This document shows positions 47,243 to 55,862 of a stretch of 64,000 nt of DNA, in pieces. This DNA is from SZUA-35 sp963781035. Its GTDB lineage: Bacteria > Actinomycetota > Acidimicrobiia > Acidimicrobiales > SZUA-35. How positions within the stretch are numbered: position 1 is the stretch's first letter; every line of letters starts with the position of its first letter. The stretch is from the NCBI GenBank assembly GCA_963781035.1, contig CAWAEN010000004.1, forward strand, positions 744,001 to 808,000. Direction: 5' to 3'. The position numbers and the translations under genes are program-made. Below the pieces are notes generated by a model, which had not been told where the DNA came from, ran no database searches, and worked only from the letters and a program-made list of their open reading frames with translations.

Positions 47243-48412
47243 GTGGCCCGCCACACATGGGTCCTCGCGGCAGGGCTGTTCGTCGTTTCGTACGGCACCA
47301 ACGTGTCGACCCCTTTCCTCGTGCTGTATCGCGATCGGCTCGACCTCACCTCGTCGCAGACGATGGCCATCTTCGTCGTGTACGTGGCCGGCATCCTGTT
47401 GACGCTTCTCTTCGCCGGACCGGCTTCTGATCGTTTCGGTCGCCGGCCGGTGGTGGTGCCGATGGTCGTGCTGTCGGCGGGCGCGTCGCTGGTGATGATC
47501 CTGGGCCGGAATTCCTTCGAGTTGCTGCTCCTCGGGCGTCTCCTGCTCGGCGTCGTCAGCGGAGGAGTGCTTGGCGTCGGTTCGGCATGGCTGCTCGAAT
47601 TGATGGGGCCGGGGAGCGAGCTGCGAGCTGCCGTGACCACGACCCTCGTGACCTTCGGTGGTTTCGGAATCGGCCCACCGGTGTCTGCGATCTTCGAGGC
47701 GTTCGTTCCCCATCCGTTGATCGTCCCCTACGTCGTTCACTCCGTCATCACGGTGGTCGTCGCCGCTGGTGTCGTCAGCGTTCCTGAGACCCGCTCGCCG
47801 AATCCTTCCGCTCCCCTCCGAGTGTCGCTCGGCGTGCCGACTGCCAGTCGTCCCCAGTTCCTGGCCGTGATCGTTCCGGCCGCGATCTGGGTCTTCTGTT
47901 TCCCTTCCACTGCGTTCGCACTCTTCCCGGTACTGATCAGCGACTCACTCGACGGGGGAGAGGTCGCAGTGGCGGCGGGCGCGGGAATGCTCACGGCTTG
48001 GGCCGGGATGTTCGCCCGTCCGCTGGTCGGTCGCGTCGGTTCGGCCGATTCGCTTCCGCTCGGCATGGCGTCAGGAGTCGTCGGGTACGGCCTGGGCTGG
48101 TTCGCCTTCACCACCGGCGCCTGGCCCGTGTTGTTGGTCGCGTCGACGCTGCTCGGACTCGGAGCGGGGACCCTGACCGCAGGCGTGCTCGGGCTTCTCG
48201 GCACGATGGAGGCGGGCGACAAACGGGGCGCGCTGACCTCGACGTTCTACCTGCTGGCCTATCCGGGGATGGCCATGCCGCTGCTGATCACGGCCTTGGC
48301 CTCGATCTCGAGCCTCTCGGTCGCACTCGGTGTGGTGACGTCGCTTGCCGGTGGCTTCACTGCGTTGAGTTTCGCGACCTCGCGGCGCGTCGTCAGCTCA
48401 GCTTCGACTTGA
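47243..48412 (+). CDS. MFS transporter
   Basis: 389 residues from GTG 47243, seven bases after the SDR stop. About twelve hydrophobic helices; the A-type loop is LLFAGPASDRFGRRPVVVPM near residues 54-73 and a C-terminal GLGAGTLTAGVLGLLGTMEAGDKRGALTS motif. It resembles drug-resistance MFS exporters; substrate unknown. Its 3' end overlaps the convergent YqeY gene by 20 bases. Confidence 0.87.
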   Translation: MARHTWVLAAGLFVVSYGTNVSTPFLVLYRDRLDLTSSQTMAIFVVYVAGILLTLLFAGPASDRFGRRPVVVPMVVLSAGASLVMILGRNSFELLLLGRLLLGVVSGGVLGVGSAWLLELMGPGSELRAAVTTTLVTFGGFGIGPPVSAIFEAFVPHPLIVPYVVHSVITVVVAAGVVSVPETRSPNPSAPLRVSLGVPTASRPQFLAVIVPAAIWVFCFPSTAFALFPVLISDSLDGGEVAVAAGAGMLTAWAGMFARPLVGRVGSADSLPLGMASGVVGYGLGWFAFTTGAWPVLLVASTLLGLGAGTLTAGVLGLLGTMEAGDKRGALTSTFYLLAYPGMAMPLLITALASISSLSVALGVVTSLAGGFTALSFATSRRVVSSAST

Positions 48413-48839
48413 CCAGGTCGGCCACCGCTCGGCCGTCGGCTCGCCCCGCGACCTCGGCGTTCACTGCTTTCATGGCTCGGCCCATGTCCGCCTTCGTCGT
48501 GAGTCCTTCGTCGGTCAGTACACGGTCGACAAGCGACTCCAGCTCGGCATCGTCCAATCCTGCGGGAAGGTACCCCTCGAGGATGGCCAACTCGGCCCGC
48601 TCGTCTGCTGCCTTCTCGGCTCGGTCGCCCTGGTCGAATGCCTCGGCGGCTTCGACCCGTCGCTTCGCCTGAGCGGTGATGACCTTTCTGACGCCGTCGT
48701 CGTCGAGCGTCGTTGCCTTGTCGCCGGCGACCTCGGCTTCCTGGACGGCAGCGATCACGGCCCGGAGCGTCCGGAGCCTGACGGCGTCCTTGGCCCGCAT
48801 GGCCGCCGTCAGGTCGGTGCGAATGTCATCGATCAGCAT
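48393..48839 (-). CDS. GatB/YqeY domain-containing protein
   Basis: 148 residues with the whole YqeY fold: IRTDLTAAMRAKDAVRLRTLRAVIAAVQ at the start, AELAILEGYLPAGLDDAELESLV in the middle, and TTKADMGRAMKAVNAEVAGRADGRAV before the end. YqeY-type proteins share the C-terminal domain of the amidotransferase subunit GatB and probably contact tRNA; their exact role is unknown. It is the usual actinobacterial form. Confidence 0.95.
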   Translation of the reverse strand: MLIDDIRTDLTAAMRAKDAVRLRTLRAVIAAVQEAEVAGDKATTLDDDGVRKVITAQAKRRVEAAEAFDQGDRAEKAADERAELAILEGYLPAGLDDAELESLVDRVLTDEGLTTKADMGRAMKAVNAEVAGRADGRAVADLVKSKLS

Positions 48840-48956
48840 GTCGAGAGTCTGCCACCCTCCGGACAGGGCCTCGCGAATCGTTGTGGAGAGACGACATCGG
48901 GTGCCTCGGCCCAGCGGCTGGCGGCGATACTCTCGGGAGGGTCACAGGAGGTGACG

Positions 48957-49574
48957 ATGAACGATTCGGACAACTTCGATCTCGGCGTCGGTCAGCAGCC
49001 GGCGAGCACCCAGCCGGCGGCCGGTTGGTACTTCGCGCAGGGAGATCCGCCCGGAACCGAGCGCTACTGGAACGGCTCGGCCTGGGAAGGCACGTACCGG
49101 GCGGTCGGAGGGTTCTCCCCATCGTCGGCGACGGCGCGCCCAGTCGACGCGTTCCCCAGCGGAGTGACGGTGCTGGCGTGGATCATCACCGTTCTCAAGA
49201 CGATTCCGCTCATCTTCGGTGCGCTCGGTCTTGCGCTCCTCAGCTCTGACTCGATTCGAGCGGACCTCGAAGCAGAGGCCGACATCTCGATCGACGATCT
49301 CAGCACTGCGGTCTACGTCATCGGTGGCGTGATCATCCTGATCGGACTGATCCTGTTGATCGGCCAGATCCGGGCCGTGATGAAACGAAACGTCGGGCAG
49401 GCCGTGATCTGGGCCGGAGTCATGACCGCGGTCGATCTCGCCTATTTACTGATCAACATCCCGAGCGGTGACCCAGTGAGCCTCGGGCTCGCCGTGGTCG
49501 TGATCGTGGGGCAGGCGGCCTTGCTCGGATGGCTGTGGAAGCTGAAGAAGTCGGTGGAGACGACAGGGTTCTGA
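48957..49574 (+). CDS. DUF2510 domain membrane protein
   Basis: 205 residues. AGGAGG ends five bases before ATG 48957, deciding the start over the GTG at 48951. Residues 18-48 form the DUF2510 domain (AAGWYFAQGDPPGTERYWNGSAWEG), a small actinobacterial Trp-rich domain at the cytoplasmic end of membrane proteins. Four hydrophobic helices follow (about residues 65-90, 115-140, 148-170, 175-195). Function unknown. Confidence 0.82.
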   Translation: MNDSDNFDLGVGQQPASTQPAAGWYFAQGDPPGTERYWNGSAWEGTYRAVGGFSPSSATARPVDAFPSGVTVLAWIITVLKTIPLIFGALGLALLSSDSIRADLEAEADISIDDLSTAVYVIGGVIILIGLILLIGQIRAVMKRNVGQAVIWAGVMTAVDLAYLLINIPSGDPVSLGLAVVVIVGQAALLGWLWKLKKSVETTGF

Positions 49575-49599
49575 CCCGCCGCCGGCCGAGCACGATCGG

Positions 49600-50508
49600 T
49601 CAGCAGTTCTCGTCCTCGCACGGATGGCACTCGAGTTGCAGCGTCGCATGTATCACGCCGAAGCGATCGGCCAACGCCGTGCTCAAGATCCCTAATTGAT
49701 CCTGCGCCTGGTGAAGTGATGGCTGACCGTTGACCACGACATGGGCAGTGACACTCGCCCGTTCCTGGCCGAGTGGTCGAACGTGGACATGGTGCACGCG
49801 GTCGACGCCGGGCTGACTGCCGAGCAGGGCGGTGACCGCGTCCACACTGAGGGTGGACGGGACCCGATCGAGTAGCTCGTTCGACGCGTTACGCAGCAAT
49901 CGGACCGTTGCTCGGAGCACCATCGCACAGAGCAGGAGCGATGCGGCTGGGTCGATCCAGGTCCACGAGGTACCAGTGAGCAGTACGCCAGCGGCGACCA
50001 CGAGGAACGAACCGGCCAGATCGGTCAGCAGGTGGAGGCGGGCGGCGCGGAGCGAGAGACTCCGTTGGCCCGCTCCTCTTGGTGACAGCGCCAGCACGCT
50101 GAGGCCATTGACGGCGATGGCCACGAGACCGATGACGATCACTCCGCCTCCCTCGACTGCGACTGGATCGAAGAGTCGACGAATCGACTCGACCGTGATC
50201 CAGCCGATCGACGCGAGCAGCAACAGACCCGAGACGAATCCGCCGAGTGCATCCGCCTTTCCCCATCCGAATGACATCGAGGATGACGTTGGTCTGGCGG
50301 CCAGCAGTGCAGCGGTGAGCGCAGTGAGAAGCCCGACGGCATCGACGATCTGGTGGGCGGCGTCGGCGAGGACGACGACAGAACCGAGCGCCAGGCCGAC
50401 GATCACCTGGATCACGGCGAATCCGCTGTTCAGCCCAGCAGCTGCGACGAGGCGCCCGGTCGGCACGTTGTCGTGATGGTGGCCGTGGGGCCCATGGTCG
50501 TGATCCAT
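49600..50508 (-). CDS. Cation diffusion facilitator (CDF) transporter
   Basis: 302 residues from ATG 50508, beginning with a His-rich leader DHDHGPHGHHHDN. Six helices; metal-site Asp residues are in VVLADAAHQIVDAVG (HxxxD-like) and the C-terminal cytoplasmic domain is present with a metal-binding HVHVRPLGQERASVTAHVVV and a Cys-containing end LECHPCEDENC. The family exports Zn2+, Cd2+ or Co2+ by proton exchange; the Zn type (CzcD-like) is most likely. Confidence 0.9.
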   Translation of the reverse strand: MDHDHGPHGHHHDNVPTGRLVAAAGLNSGFAVIQVIVGLALGSVVVLADAAHQIVDAVGLLTALTAALLAARPTSSSMSFGWGKADALGGFVSGLLLLASIGWITVESIRRLFDPVAVEGGGVIVIGLVAIAVNGLSVLALSPRGAGQRSLSLRAARLHLLTDLAGSFLVVAAGVLLTGTSWTWIDPAASLLLCAMVLRATVRLLRNASNELLDRVPSTLSVDAVTALLGSQPGVDRVHHVHVRPLGQERASVTAHVVVNGQPSLHQAQDQLGILSTALADRFGVIHATLQLECHPCEDENC

Positions 50509-50584
50509 GGCGGCAGCGTACACCGTTCTTCCCTTATTGGGAATAGGTGAGAAATCGGTCGACAGTCAGTGTTGCTGCGACCGC

Positions 50585-50992
50585 TCAGGCGTCGAGCAGG
50601 GCCGGCACGAGCCCCGTCACGACGGCCCGGAGCTCTTCGGTCGACACGGGCTTCGTGAGATGGGCTGTCACTTTGTTCGCCGTGGCGTGCAGCGCATCCC
50701 CACGGTCGATCACGCCGGACAGCACCACGAACGGTGTGTCGCCGACGGTGTCGAGCAGCGCCAGGCCGGTCTCGCCCGGCATGGAGTAGTCGGCGACCAC
50801 GAGATCGAAGGATCGAAGCGACAATGCGACTCGAGCGGCCGGAACATTCGCGGCCTGGGTGACGTCGAGTCCCAACATCTCCAGCATGTGACGGATGACG
50901 ATCAGAGCGACGACGTCGTCGTCGACGACCAGGGCAGACGGAGCGCGGCTCGAGCGGACATCGGGTGAGGACGTCGACTCGACGGCGCTCAC
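50585..50992 (-). CDS. Single-domain response regulator (CheY-like)
   Basis: 135 residues. The receiver fold is complete: acidic pocket DDD near residues 24-26, phosphoacceptor Asp68 in VVADYSMPGETG, and the conserved Lys in HLTKPVSTEEL. No output domain follows, so it works by protein contact. It is separated by one base from the STAS gene's stop and is the last member of the five-gene leftward cassette, where it may be a phosphate receiver for the hybrid kinase. Confidence 0.92.
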   Translation of the reverse strand: MSAVESTSSPDVRSSRAPSALVVDDDVVALIVIRHMLEMLGLDVTQAANVPAARVALSLRSFDLVVADYSMPGETGLALLDTVGDTPFVVLSGVIDRGDALHATANKVTAHLTKPVSTEELRAVVTGLVPALLDA

Positions 50993-50993
50993 G

Positions 50994-51332
50994 TCACCAG
51001 CCTTTGCCGGCCAGCTCGAGGTCCTCGGCCATGACGAAGACGTCGTCGAACTTGGTCAGGGCGAACACCCGTTGGGCGTCTGCGTGGTTGGGTCGCACCA
51101 GGCGGACGTCGCCGCCGTTGAGTCGAGCCCTTTTCATGCCGATCACCAGCGCCGCGAGCCCGGCACTGTCGACGAACTCGACGGACGAGAGATCGACGAT
51201 GATTCGATTCGTCCCGTTGTTCAGGTGTTCGCTGACCTCCGAACGCAGCGGGGCAGCCTCAACTGAATCCAGCCGACCCGTGACCGTGATCGTCGCGACT
51301 GCGACGTCCTTCTTGCCGATGCCGAGAACCAT
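50994..51332 (-). CDS. STAS domain anti-sigma factor antagonist
   Basis: 112 residues from ATG 51332. STAS domain with ITVTGRLDSVEAAPLR and the phosphorylatable Ser56 in VEFVDSAGLAALV, as in SpoIIAA/RsbV. In the usual partner-switch it is phosphorylated by an RsbW-type kinase and dephosphorylated by a SpoIIE phosphatase; both are encoded just upstream here. Confidence 0.92.
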   Translation of the reverse strand: MVLGIGKKDVAVATITVTGRLDSVEAAPLRSEVSEHLNNGTNRIIVDLSSVEFVDSAGLAALVIGMKRARLNGGDVRLVRPNHADAQRVFALTKFDDVFVMAEDLELAGKGW

Positions 51333-51382
51333 GTGGTGAGTCTCGGCCGGTAGCAGTCCGATAGAAGGGCTGCGACCGACGT

Positions 51383-51793
51383 TCAGTCGTTGCCCGGACA
51401 GGCGAACTCGACCCACCAGACGTTCTCGTCTCCCACTCGCTCGTAGCGCAGGGTCGTTGCCAGCTGCTCGACGATCATCAAGCCGTAGCCGCCGACCCGC
51501 GGGTGGCTCTCGCGGGTGGAAGGACACGGGAGGTCGATGGGTTTCCCGTCGTCGCGAAGCTCCAACCGAACGGCGCCGTCCGGCTGGTCCAGATGAATGG
51601 CGAAGTGCTCACCTGCGGTGTCTGCGTGGTCGACGACGTTGGCAGCCAGTTCCTGGATCGCGAGTTCGATCCGTCCGATCTGGTTTGGATCGCTCGGATG
51701 CAGGCAGCGCTCCAGCCACGGCCGGAGCGCTCGGAGCGCCGTGTGCTCCGTGGTGAGCACGAGGGTCTCCCTCGGAACGTCGCTCGGGTTCAT
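51383..51793 (-). CDS. RsbW-type anti-sigma factor / serine kinase
   Basis: 136 residues from ATG 51793, whose start overlaps the phosphatase stop by four bases. GHKL ATPase boxes are present: N box in ELAIQELAANVVDHA, G1 in LRDDGKP, G2 in RVGGYGLMIVEQL. This is the fold of RsbW/SpoIIAB, which binds a sigma factor or a STAS antagonist. No sigma factor gene is in the cassette, so the target lies elsewhere or the unit controls another output. Confidence 0.92.
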   Translation of the reverse strand: MNPSDVPRETLVLTTEHTALRALRPWLERCLHPSDPNQIGRIELAIQELAANVVDHADTAGEHFAIHLDQPDGAVRLELRDDGKPIDLPCPSTRESHPRVGGYGLMIVEQLATTLRYERVGDENVWWVEFACPGND

Positions 51794-52980
51794 GTCGTTC
51801 GCCTCAGCAGGAGGATGGTGCGATCGTCGATCGGTGGTCGGCCACCGGAGAAGCGATCCACGGCATCGAAGAGCATGGGCCCGAGATCGTTCAATGGCGG
51901 CCGAGGGCGGGCGTCGAGGGCTGTGCGCATGCCGTGGTCGCCGAACGGCTCGCCATCGTTGTTCTCCTGTTCGACGATGCCATCGGAGCCGATCGCCAGG
52001 AGGTCCCCTACCTCGAGCTGGACCGATTCGGTCCGGGCCGAGATGTCGGCAAACACGCCGATCGGTGGGATCTGGGCCGTCAACTCGGTCCAATCGCCGG
52101 CGTGTGACAGCGCGCAGGGGCTGTGGCCGGCGTTGGCCCAGTGCAGCATGCCGCGGTCCGCCTCGTAGCGCCCGACGAAGAGCGTGATGAAGAGTCCGGC
52201 ATCGGAGAGGTGCTCGTAGGTCCAGTCGCTGATCATGGTGAGCTGCTGGGCCGGGTCGAGCTTCGCCGGGTCCCGGAACGCAGCCTTCGCCGCGCAGATC
52301 GCGGTCGTCATCATCACGGCCGCCGTCAGGCCCTTGCCGGACACGTCTCCGACCGCGAAGGCAAGATCGTTGCCGTCCGTGGCGAAACAGTAGAGATCAC
52401 CGCCGGTCTCGCGTGCCGGTTCGGCGGCCACGAACAACTCGAGTCCTGGCATCTCGGGGCGCCAGCTGGGCAGTGCGAGCTGAGCAATCTCGGCTGCCCG
52501 TTCGAGGTCACGACTGTCGAGCGCCCGGTTGAGTACCTGCTGATGGAGACGAGCTGTGCTGATCGCACCCAGTGCGGTTCGGAGCACAGCCGACAGCATC
52601 TTGCGATCGCCGGTCGAGAACACTGCCCCACGCCGGAGGACTCGGAGCTCGGCCTCGAGGCCGCTGGCGTGTGTGGCCGCCACCACGATTGCTCCATCAC
52701 CAACGGCATCGGATCGGCCAGACGTGATGGCGCTCAGGCGTTCTCGCTCGGTGTGCGTGCCGATGCCGAACACGTCCGCCGCAGTGGTGAGCACCATGGC
52801 GTCGGCCGACAGGATCCGCGACGACCTCGTGAGGATCTCGACTGCAGCCCGTCGCTCGTCGAGGGTGTTCGACGTGACATGTGCGAGGTCGTAGAGGGCG
52901 AGCAGTTGGTCGTTGGCCTCGACCAATGCGGATGTCAGCGAGACGACGTCTGCGGCGCGTACGCCGGTGTCTTCGCTCAC
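51790..52980 (-). CDS. SpoIIE-type PP2C serine phosphatase with N-terminal GAF-like domain
   Basis: 396 residues. Residues about 20-160 look like a GAF sensor; the PP2C (SpoIIE) domain follows with GGDLYCFA, GDVSGKGLTAAVMM, NAGHSP, IGSDGIVEQ and DDRTILLLRR at the end, giving all metal-binding Asp residues. It should dephosphorylate the STAS antagonist. Its GTG overlaps the hybrid kinase stop as GTGA, so both are coupled. Confidence 0.94.
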   Translation of the reverse strand: MSEDTGVRAADVVSLTSALVEANDQLLALYDLAHVTSNTLDERRAAVEILTRSSRILSADAMVLTTAADVFGIGTHTERERLSAITSGRSDAVGDGAIVVAATHASGLEAELRVLRRGAVFSTGDRKMLSAVLRTALGAISTARLHQQVLNRALDSRDLERAAEIAQLALPSWRPEMPGLELFVAAEPARETGGDLYCFATDGNDLAFAVGDVSGKGLTAAVMMTTAICAAKAAFRDPAKLDPAQQLTMISDWTYEHLSDAGLFITLFVGRYEADRGMLHWANAGHSPCALSHAGDWTELTAQIPPIGVFADISARTESVQLEVGDLLAIGSDGIVEQENNDGEPFGDHGMRTALDARPRPPLNDLGPMLFDAVDRFSGGRPPIDDRTILLLRRTT

Positions 52981-54575
52981 CCGGATGCTTCTTGTTCACG
53001 GAGGGAAACCAAAAGGGCGGCAAGATCGACTTCGGCGTCCCGGCAGCGCCGGTCGAAGCTCTCGACCAGGGCGCTGAGGTCGGCCAGCCCGGCGGCTGCG
53101 CTCTGCTCGAGGACCTGGCACGCCTCGGCGAGTTCCTTCGCCCCCAACATCGCCGCGGTCGACTTCAGCGTGTGGGCCGCCCGTTCGATGCTCGGTTGGT
53201 CACCGCGCTCGAGGCCCTGCCGAGTGGACGCCCGGTACTGCGGCACCATGTCGAGGAAGGCGTCCAGAATCGAGCAGACGACACCGATGTCGTCGAGGTC
53301 GCTGATCAGCGCGTCGATCTGTGCCGAATCGTAGGAGAGTTCGGCCACTCGGTCGCGCTGGCTGCCCCGCGGACCGGTCCAGCGGCTCAGCATCGAGCCG
53401 AGGTCGCTGATCGAGACGGGCTTGGACAGATAATCGCTGGCTCCGGCATCGAGACATCGCTCGCGATCTCCGGACATGGCGCTGGCGGTCATCGTGATGA
53501 TCGGGAGTGGCGGCTCTCTTCGCTCCGCGGCCCGCCACTGCCGCGTGGCTTCCAACCCGTCCAGTCCCGGCATGTGCCAATCCATCAGCACCACGTCGAA
53601 ATGTTCGGCATCGAGACGGGCGAGTGCCTCTTCGCCGCTCTGCGCGGTGACGAAGGAGTAGCCGAGTCGTTCGAGCTGTGATGCAGCGAGCAGGCGGTTG
53701 ACCTCGCTGTCATCGACGACGAGCACACGGCAGTCGATGGCTGCGGGGATGGCGGGAACCGACTGGCTCGGCTGCAAATCGCTCGCCCGCCTGGCGTGTC
53801 CGAACACGAGGTCGCACCAGAAGGAGGTGCCTCCGTTGCCGGTCTCGAACCCGAGGGAGCCATCCATGAGCTCGACGAGGCGTTTCGTGATCGCCAGCCC
53901 CAGACCGCAACCAACTGATTGGTCCTTGCTCCCTCTGGCGAAGGGTTCGAAGATGGTGGCCCTTGCTTCCTGGGGGATACCCGGGCCGGAGTCGGTGACA
54001 CGGAATCGAATCGATCCGTCCGGATTCTGGATGGCTTCGAGTCGCACGAATCCGGACTCGGTGTAGCGAACGGCATTGGAGACGAGATTCACGAGGATCT
54101 GTCGCACCCGCAGGGAGTCGCCCTTCACCATCGAAGGGATGCCGGCGTCGACTCGAATGGCGAACTCCAGGCCCTTCTTGGCGCAATCGAGCCCGAACCC
54201 TCGTCCGACATCGTCGACAACCGTCGCCGGTGAGAACACCTCGTTCGACAACTCCATCTGACCGGCCGAGAGTCTCGCGACATCCAGGACGTCGTCGATC
54301 ATTGCCCGGAGCGTCTCGGATTCCGACGTGATCGTGTCGACGTGATGCCGATTCTCGATGGACAGATCAGGGCTGGCAGCCAGCAGTTCGGCGACGCCGA
54401 GGATGGTGTGCAGCGGTGATCGAATCTCGTGGCTGAAACAGGCGATCATCTGGGATTGGTCGGCCGCCCGGGCGCGCCGTTCTTGCTCCTCGTCGGCCCG
54501 GACGAAGCGGCTCGTTCCGGACTGCTTGGATACTTGCGCGCCGTTCGGCGTACTCGTGTTGGGCGGTGTGTCCAC
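52977..54575 (-). CDS. Cytoplasmic hybrid histidine kinase with receiver and HPt domains
   Basis: 532 residues. The H box is in FSHEIRSPLHTILG (about residues 50-63), the N box in LVSNAVRYTESG, G1/F/G2 in TDSGPGIP, FEPFARG and GCGLGLAITKRL. A receiver domain follows with VVDDSEVN and phosphoacceptor Asp in VVLMDWHMPGLDG, then an HPt domain with AAHTLKSTAAMLGAKELA. No transmembrane helix or sensor domain is seen, so input may come through partners. First gene of the cassette. Confidence 0.94.
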   Translation of the reverse strand: MDTPPNTSTPNGAQVSKQSGTSRFVRADEEQERRARAADQSQMIACFSHEIRSPLHTILGVAELLAASPDLSIENRHHVDTITSESETLRAMIDDVLDVARLSAGQMELSNEVFSPATVVDDVGRGFGLDCAKKGLEFAIRVDAGIPSMVKGDSLRVRQILVNLVSNAVRYTESGFVRLEAIQNPDGSIRFRVTDSGPGIPQEARATIFEPFARGSKDQSVGCGLGLAITKRLVELMDGSLGFETGNGGTSFWCDLVFGHARRASDLQPSQSVPAIPAAIDCRVLVVDDSEVNRLLAASQLERLGYSFVTAQSGEEALARLDAEHFDVVLMDWHMPGLDGLEATRQWRAAERREPPLPIITMTASAMSGDRERCLDAGASDYLSKPVSISDLGSMLSRWTGPRGSQRDRVAELSYDSAQIDALISDLDDIGVVCSILDAFLDMVPQYRASTRQGLERGDQPSIERAAHTLKSTAAMLGAKELAEACQVLEQSAAAGLADLSALVESFDRRCRDAEVDLAALLVSLREQEASG

Positions 54576-54646
54576 GGATCTCCCGGATCAGCTGACAGGT
54601 CTGTCCGGGGAAGTATCGGTCGCTGTGGGCAGTGCGGTAGCTGTGG

Positions 54647-55789
54647 TCAGCCGTCGAGCTGAGCGCTCAGTTGGTGTACGGCATCGATGAACTCGTCGAC
54701 CATGTCGAACACCACCTGGGCGGCCGGCTTCGACTGATTCATCGTGCCGACGATCTGACCGACGAAGTAGTTGGCGAGCTGCTGGGCCCCCGGATTGGTG
54801 TGCGCGGCCCGATCGATCCGCGTGATGGCCTCGGCGATCAGCACCGGTTGCATCGGCATGCCGAGCGGCATCGGCGTCTCGGGGTTCTCCCACTCCTCCG
54901 TCCAGGCCGACTTCAGCTGTCTGGCGTGTTTGCCGGTACGGGACCGGGAGCGAATCGTGTCAGAGGAGGTCGCAGCGAGGAACTTGTCTTTCACGACCGG
55001 CTGCGTCTCCGCCTCTTCGGTCGTGAGCCAGACCGACCCGCACCAGACACCGGCGGCGCCGAGCGCCATGGCGGCGGCCATTTGACGGCCGCGGCCGATC
55101 CCGCCGGCACCGAGCACCGGGATGGAACCGACGGCATCGACGATCTCGGGGATCAGGACCATGGTGCCGATCTCCCCGGTGTGACCGCCGGCCTCCGACC
55201 CCTGGGCGATCACCACGTCGACGCCGGCATTGACGTGACGTTCGGCGTGCTGGGCCTTGCCGGCAAGGGCGCCCACCTTGCGTCCCTCCTCCTTCGCCCG
55301 CTCGATCATGTGTGCCGGAGGTGGGCCGAGTGCGTTCACGATGATGGCGCTCTTGTGAGCGAGCGCGATGTCGAGGTTCGGTGCCTGGCTCTCGGCGCTC
55401 ATCGGGGCGGCGTCGTCTGCTCCCCCCGAGCCGAGTCCGCGGGTTCGCTGGTCGTCAGGCAACGGCGGGACGTCGTAGCGGCGGAGGATGTCGTCGACGT
55501 AGTCGACGTGTGACGGTGGGATCAGTTGCCGCAGTTGCTGCATGTTGAGCCCACCTTCATCCGAGCCCGCGTACTTGGCCGGCACGATCAGGTCGACCCC
55601 GTATGGCTTGTCGCCGATCTCGTCCTCGATCCATGCGAGGTCGATCTCGAGTTGTTCCGGCGAGTGGGCGACGGCGCCGAGCACGCCCATGCCGCCGGCC
55701 TTCGACACGGCTGCGATGACGTCACGGCAGTGGCTGAAGGCGAGGATCGGGACGTCGATACCGAACATCTCGGTGATGGGTGTCTTCAT
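54647..55789 (-). CDS. Nitronate monooxygenase (2-nitropropane dioxygenase family)
   Basis: 380 residues. TIM-barrel FMN enzyme with FGIDVPILAFSH at the start, VDVVIAQGSEAGGHTGEIGT (catalytic His) near residue 200 and PVLGAGGIGRGRQMAAAMALGAAGVWCGSVWL for phosphate binding. An insert with PPLPDDQRTRGLG is present near residue 110. The family oxidises nitronates or related enols; several actinobacterial members are of unknown substrate. Last gene of the carboxylase operon. Confidence 0.9.
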   Translation of the reverse strand: MKTPITEMFGIDVPILAFSHCRDVIAAVSKAGGMGVLGAVAHSPEQLEIDLAWIEDEIGDKPYGVDLIVPAKYAGSDEGGLNMQQLRQLIPPSHVDYVDDILRRYDVPPLPDDQRTRGLGSGGADDAAPMSAESQAPNLDIALAHKSAIIVNALGPPPAHMIERAKEEGRKVGALAGKAQHAERHVNAGVDVVIAQGSEAGGHTGEIGTMVLIPEIVDAVGSIPVLGAGGIGRGRQMAAAMALGAAGVWCGSVWLTTEEAETQPVVKDKFLAATSSDTIRSRSRTGKHARQLKSAWTEEWENPETPMPLGMPMQPVLIAEAITRIDRAAHTNPGAQQLANYFVGQIVGTMNQSKPAAQVVFDMVDEFIDAVHQLSAQLDG

Positions 55790-55807
55790 GGCGGGTCTCC
55801 TGGATGG

Positions 55808-55862
55808 TGCGGTTCAGAGGATGAGGGCGTCAGAGAATGAGGGGTCAGAGGATGTGGGTGCG
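55808..55862 (-). repeat. Three near-copies of a 15-16-base stop-codon segment
   Basis: The end of the MBL gene (CATCCTCTGA on the minus strand) recurs twice downstream (CATTCTCTGA, CATCCTCTGA) with a 15-16-base period, ahead of the nitronate monooxygenase start. It looks like slippage duplication of a 3' end, as at 2262-2310. Confidence 0.6.
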
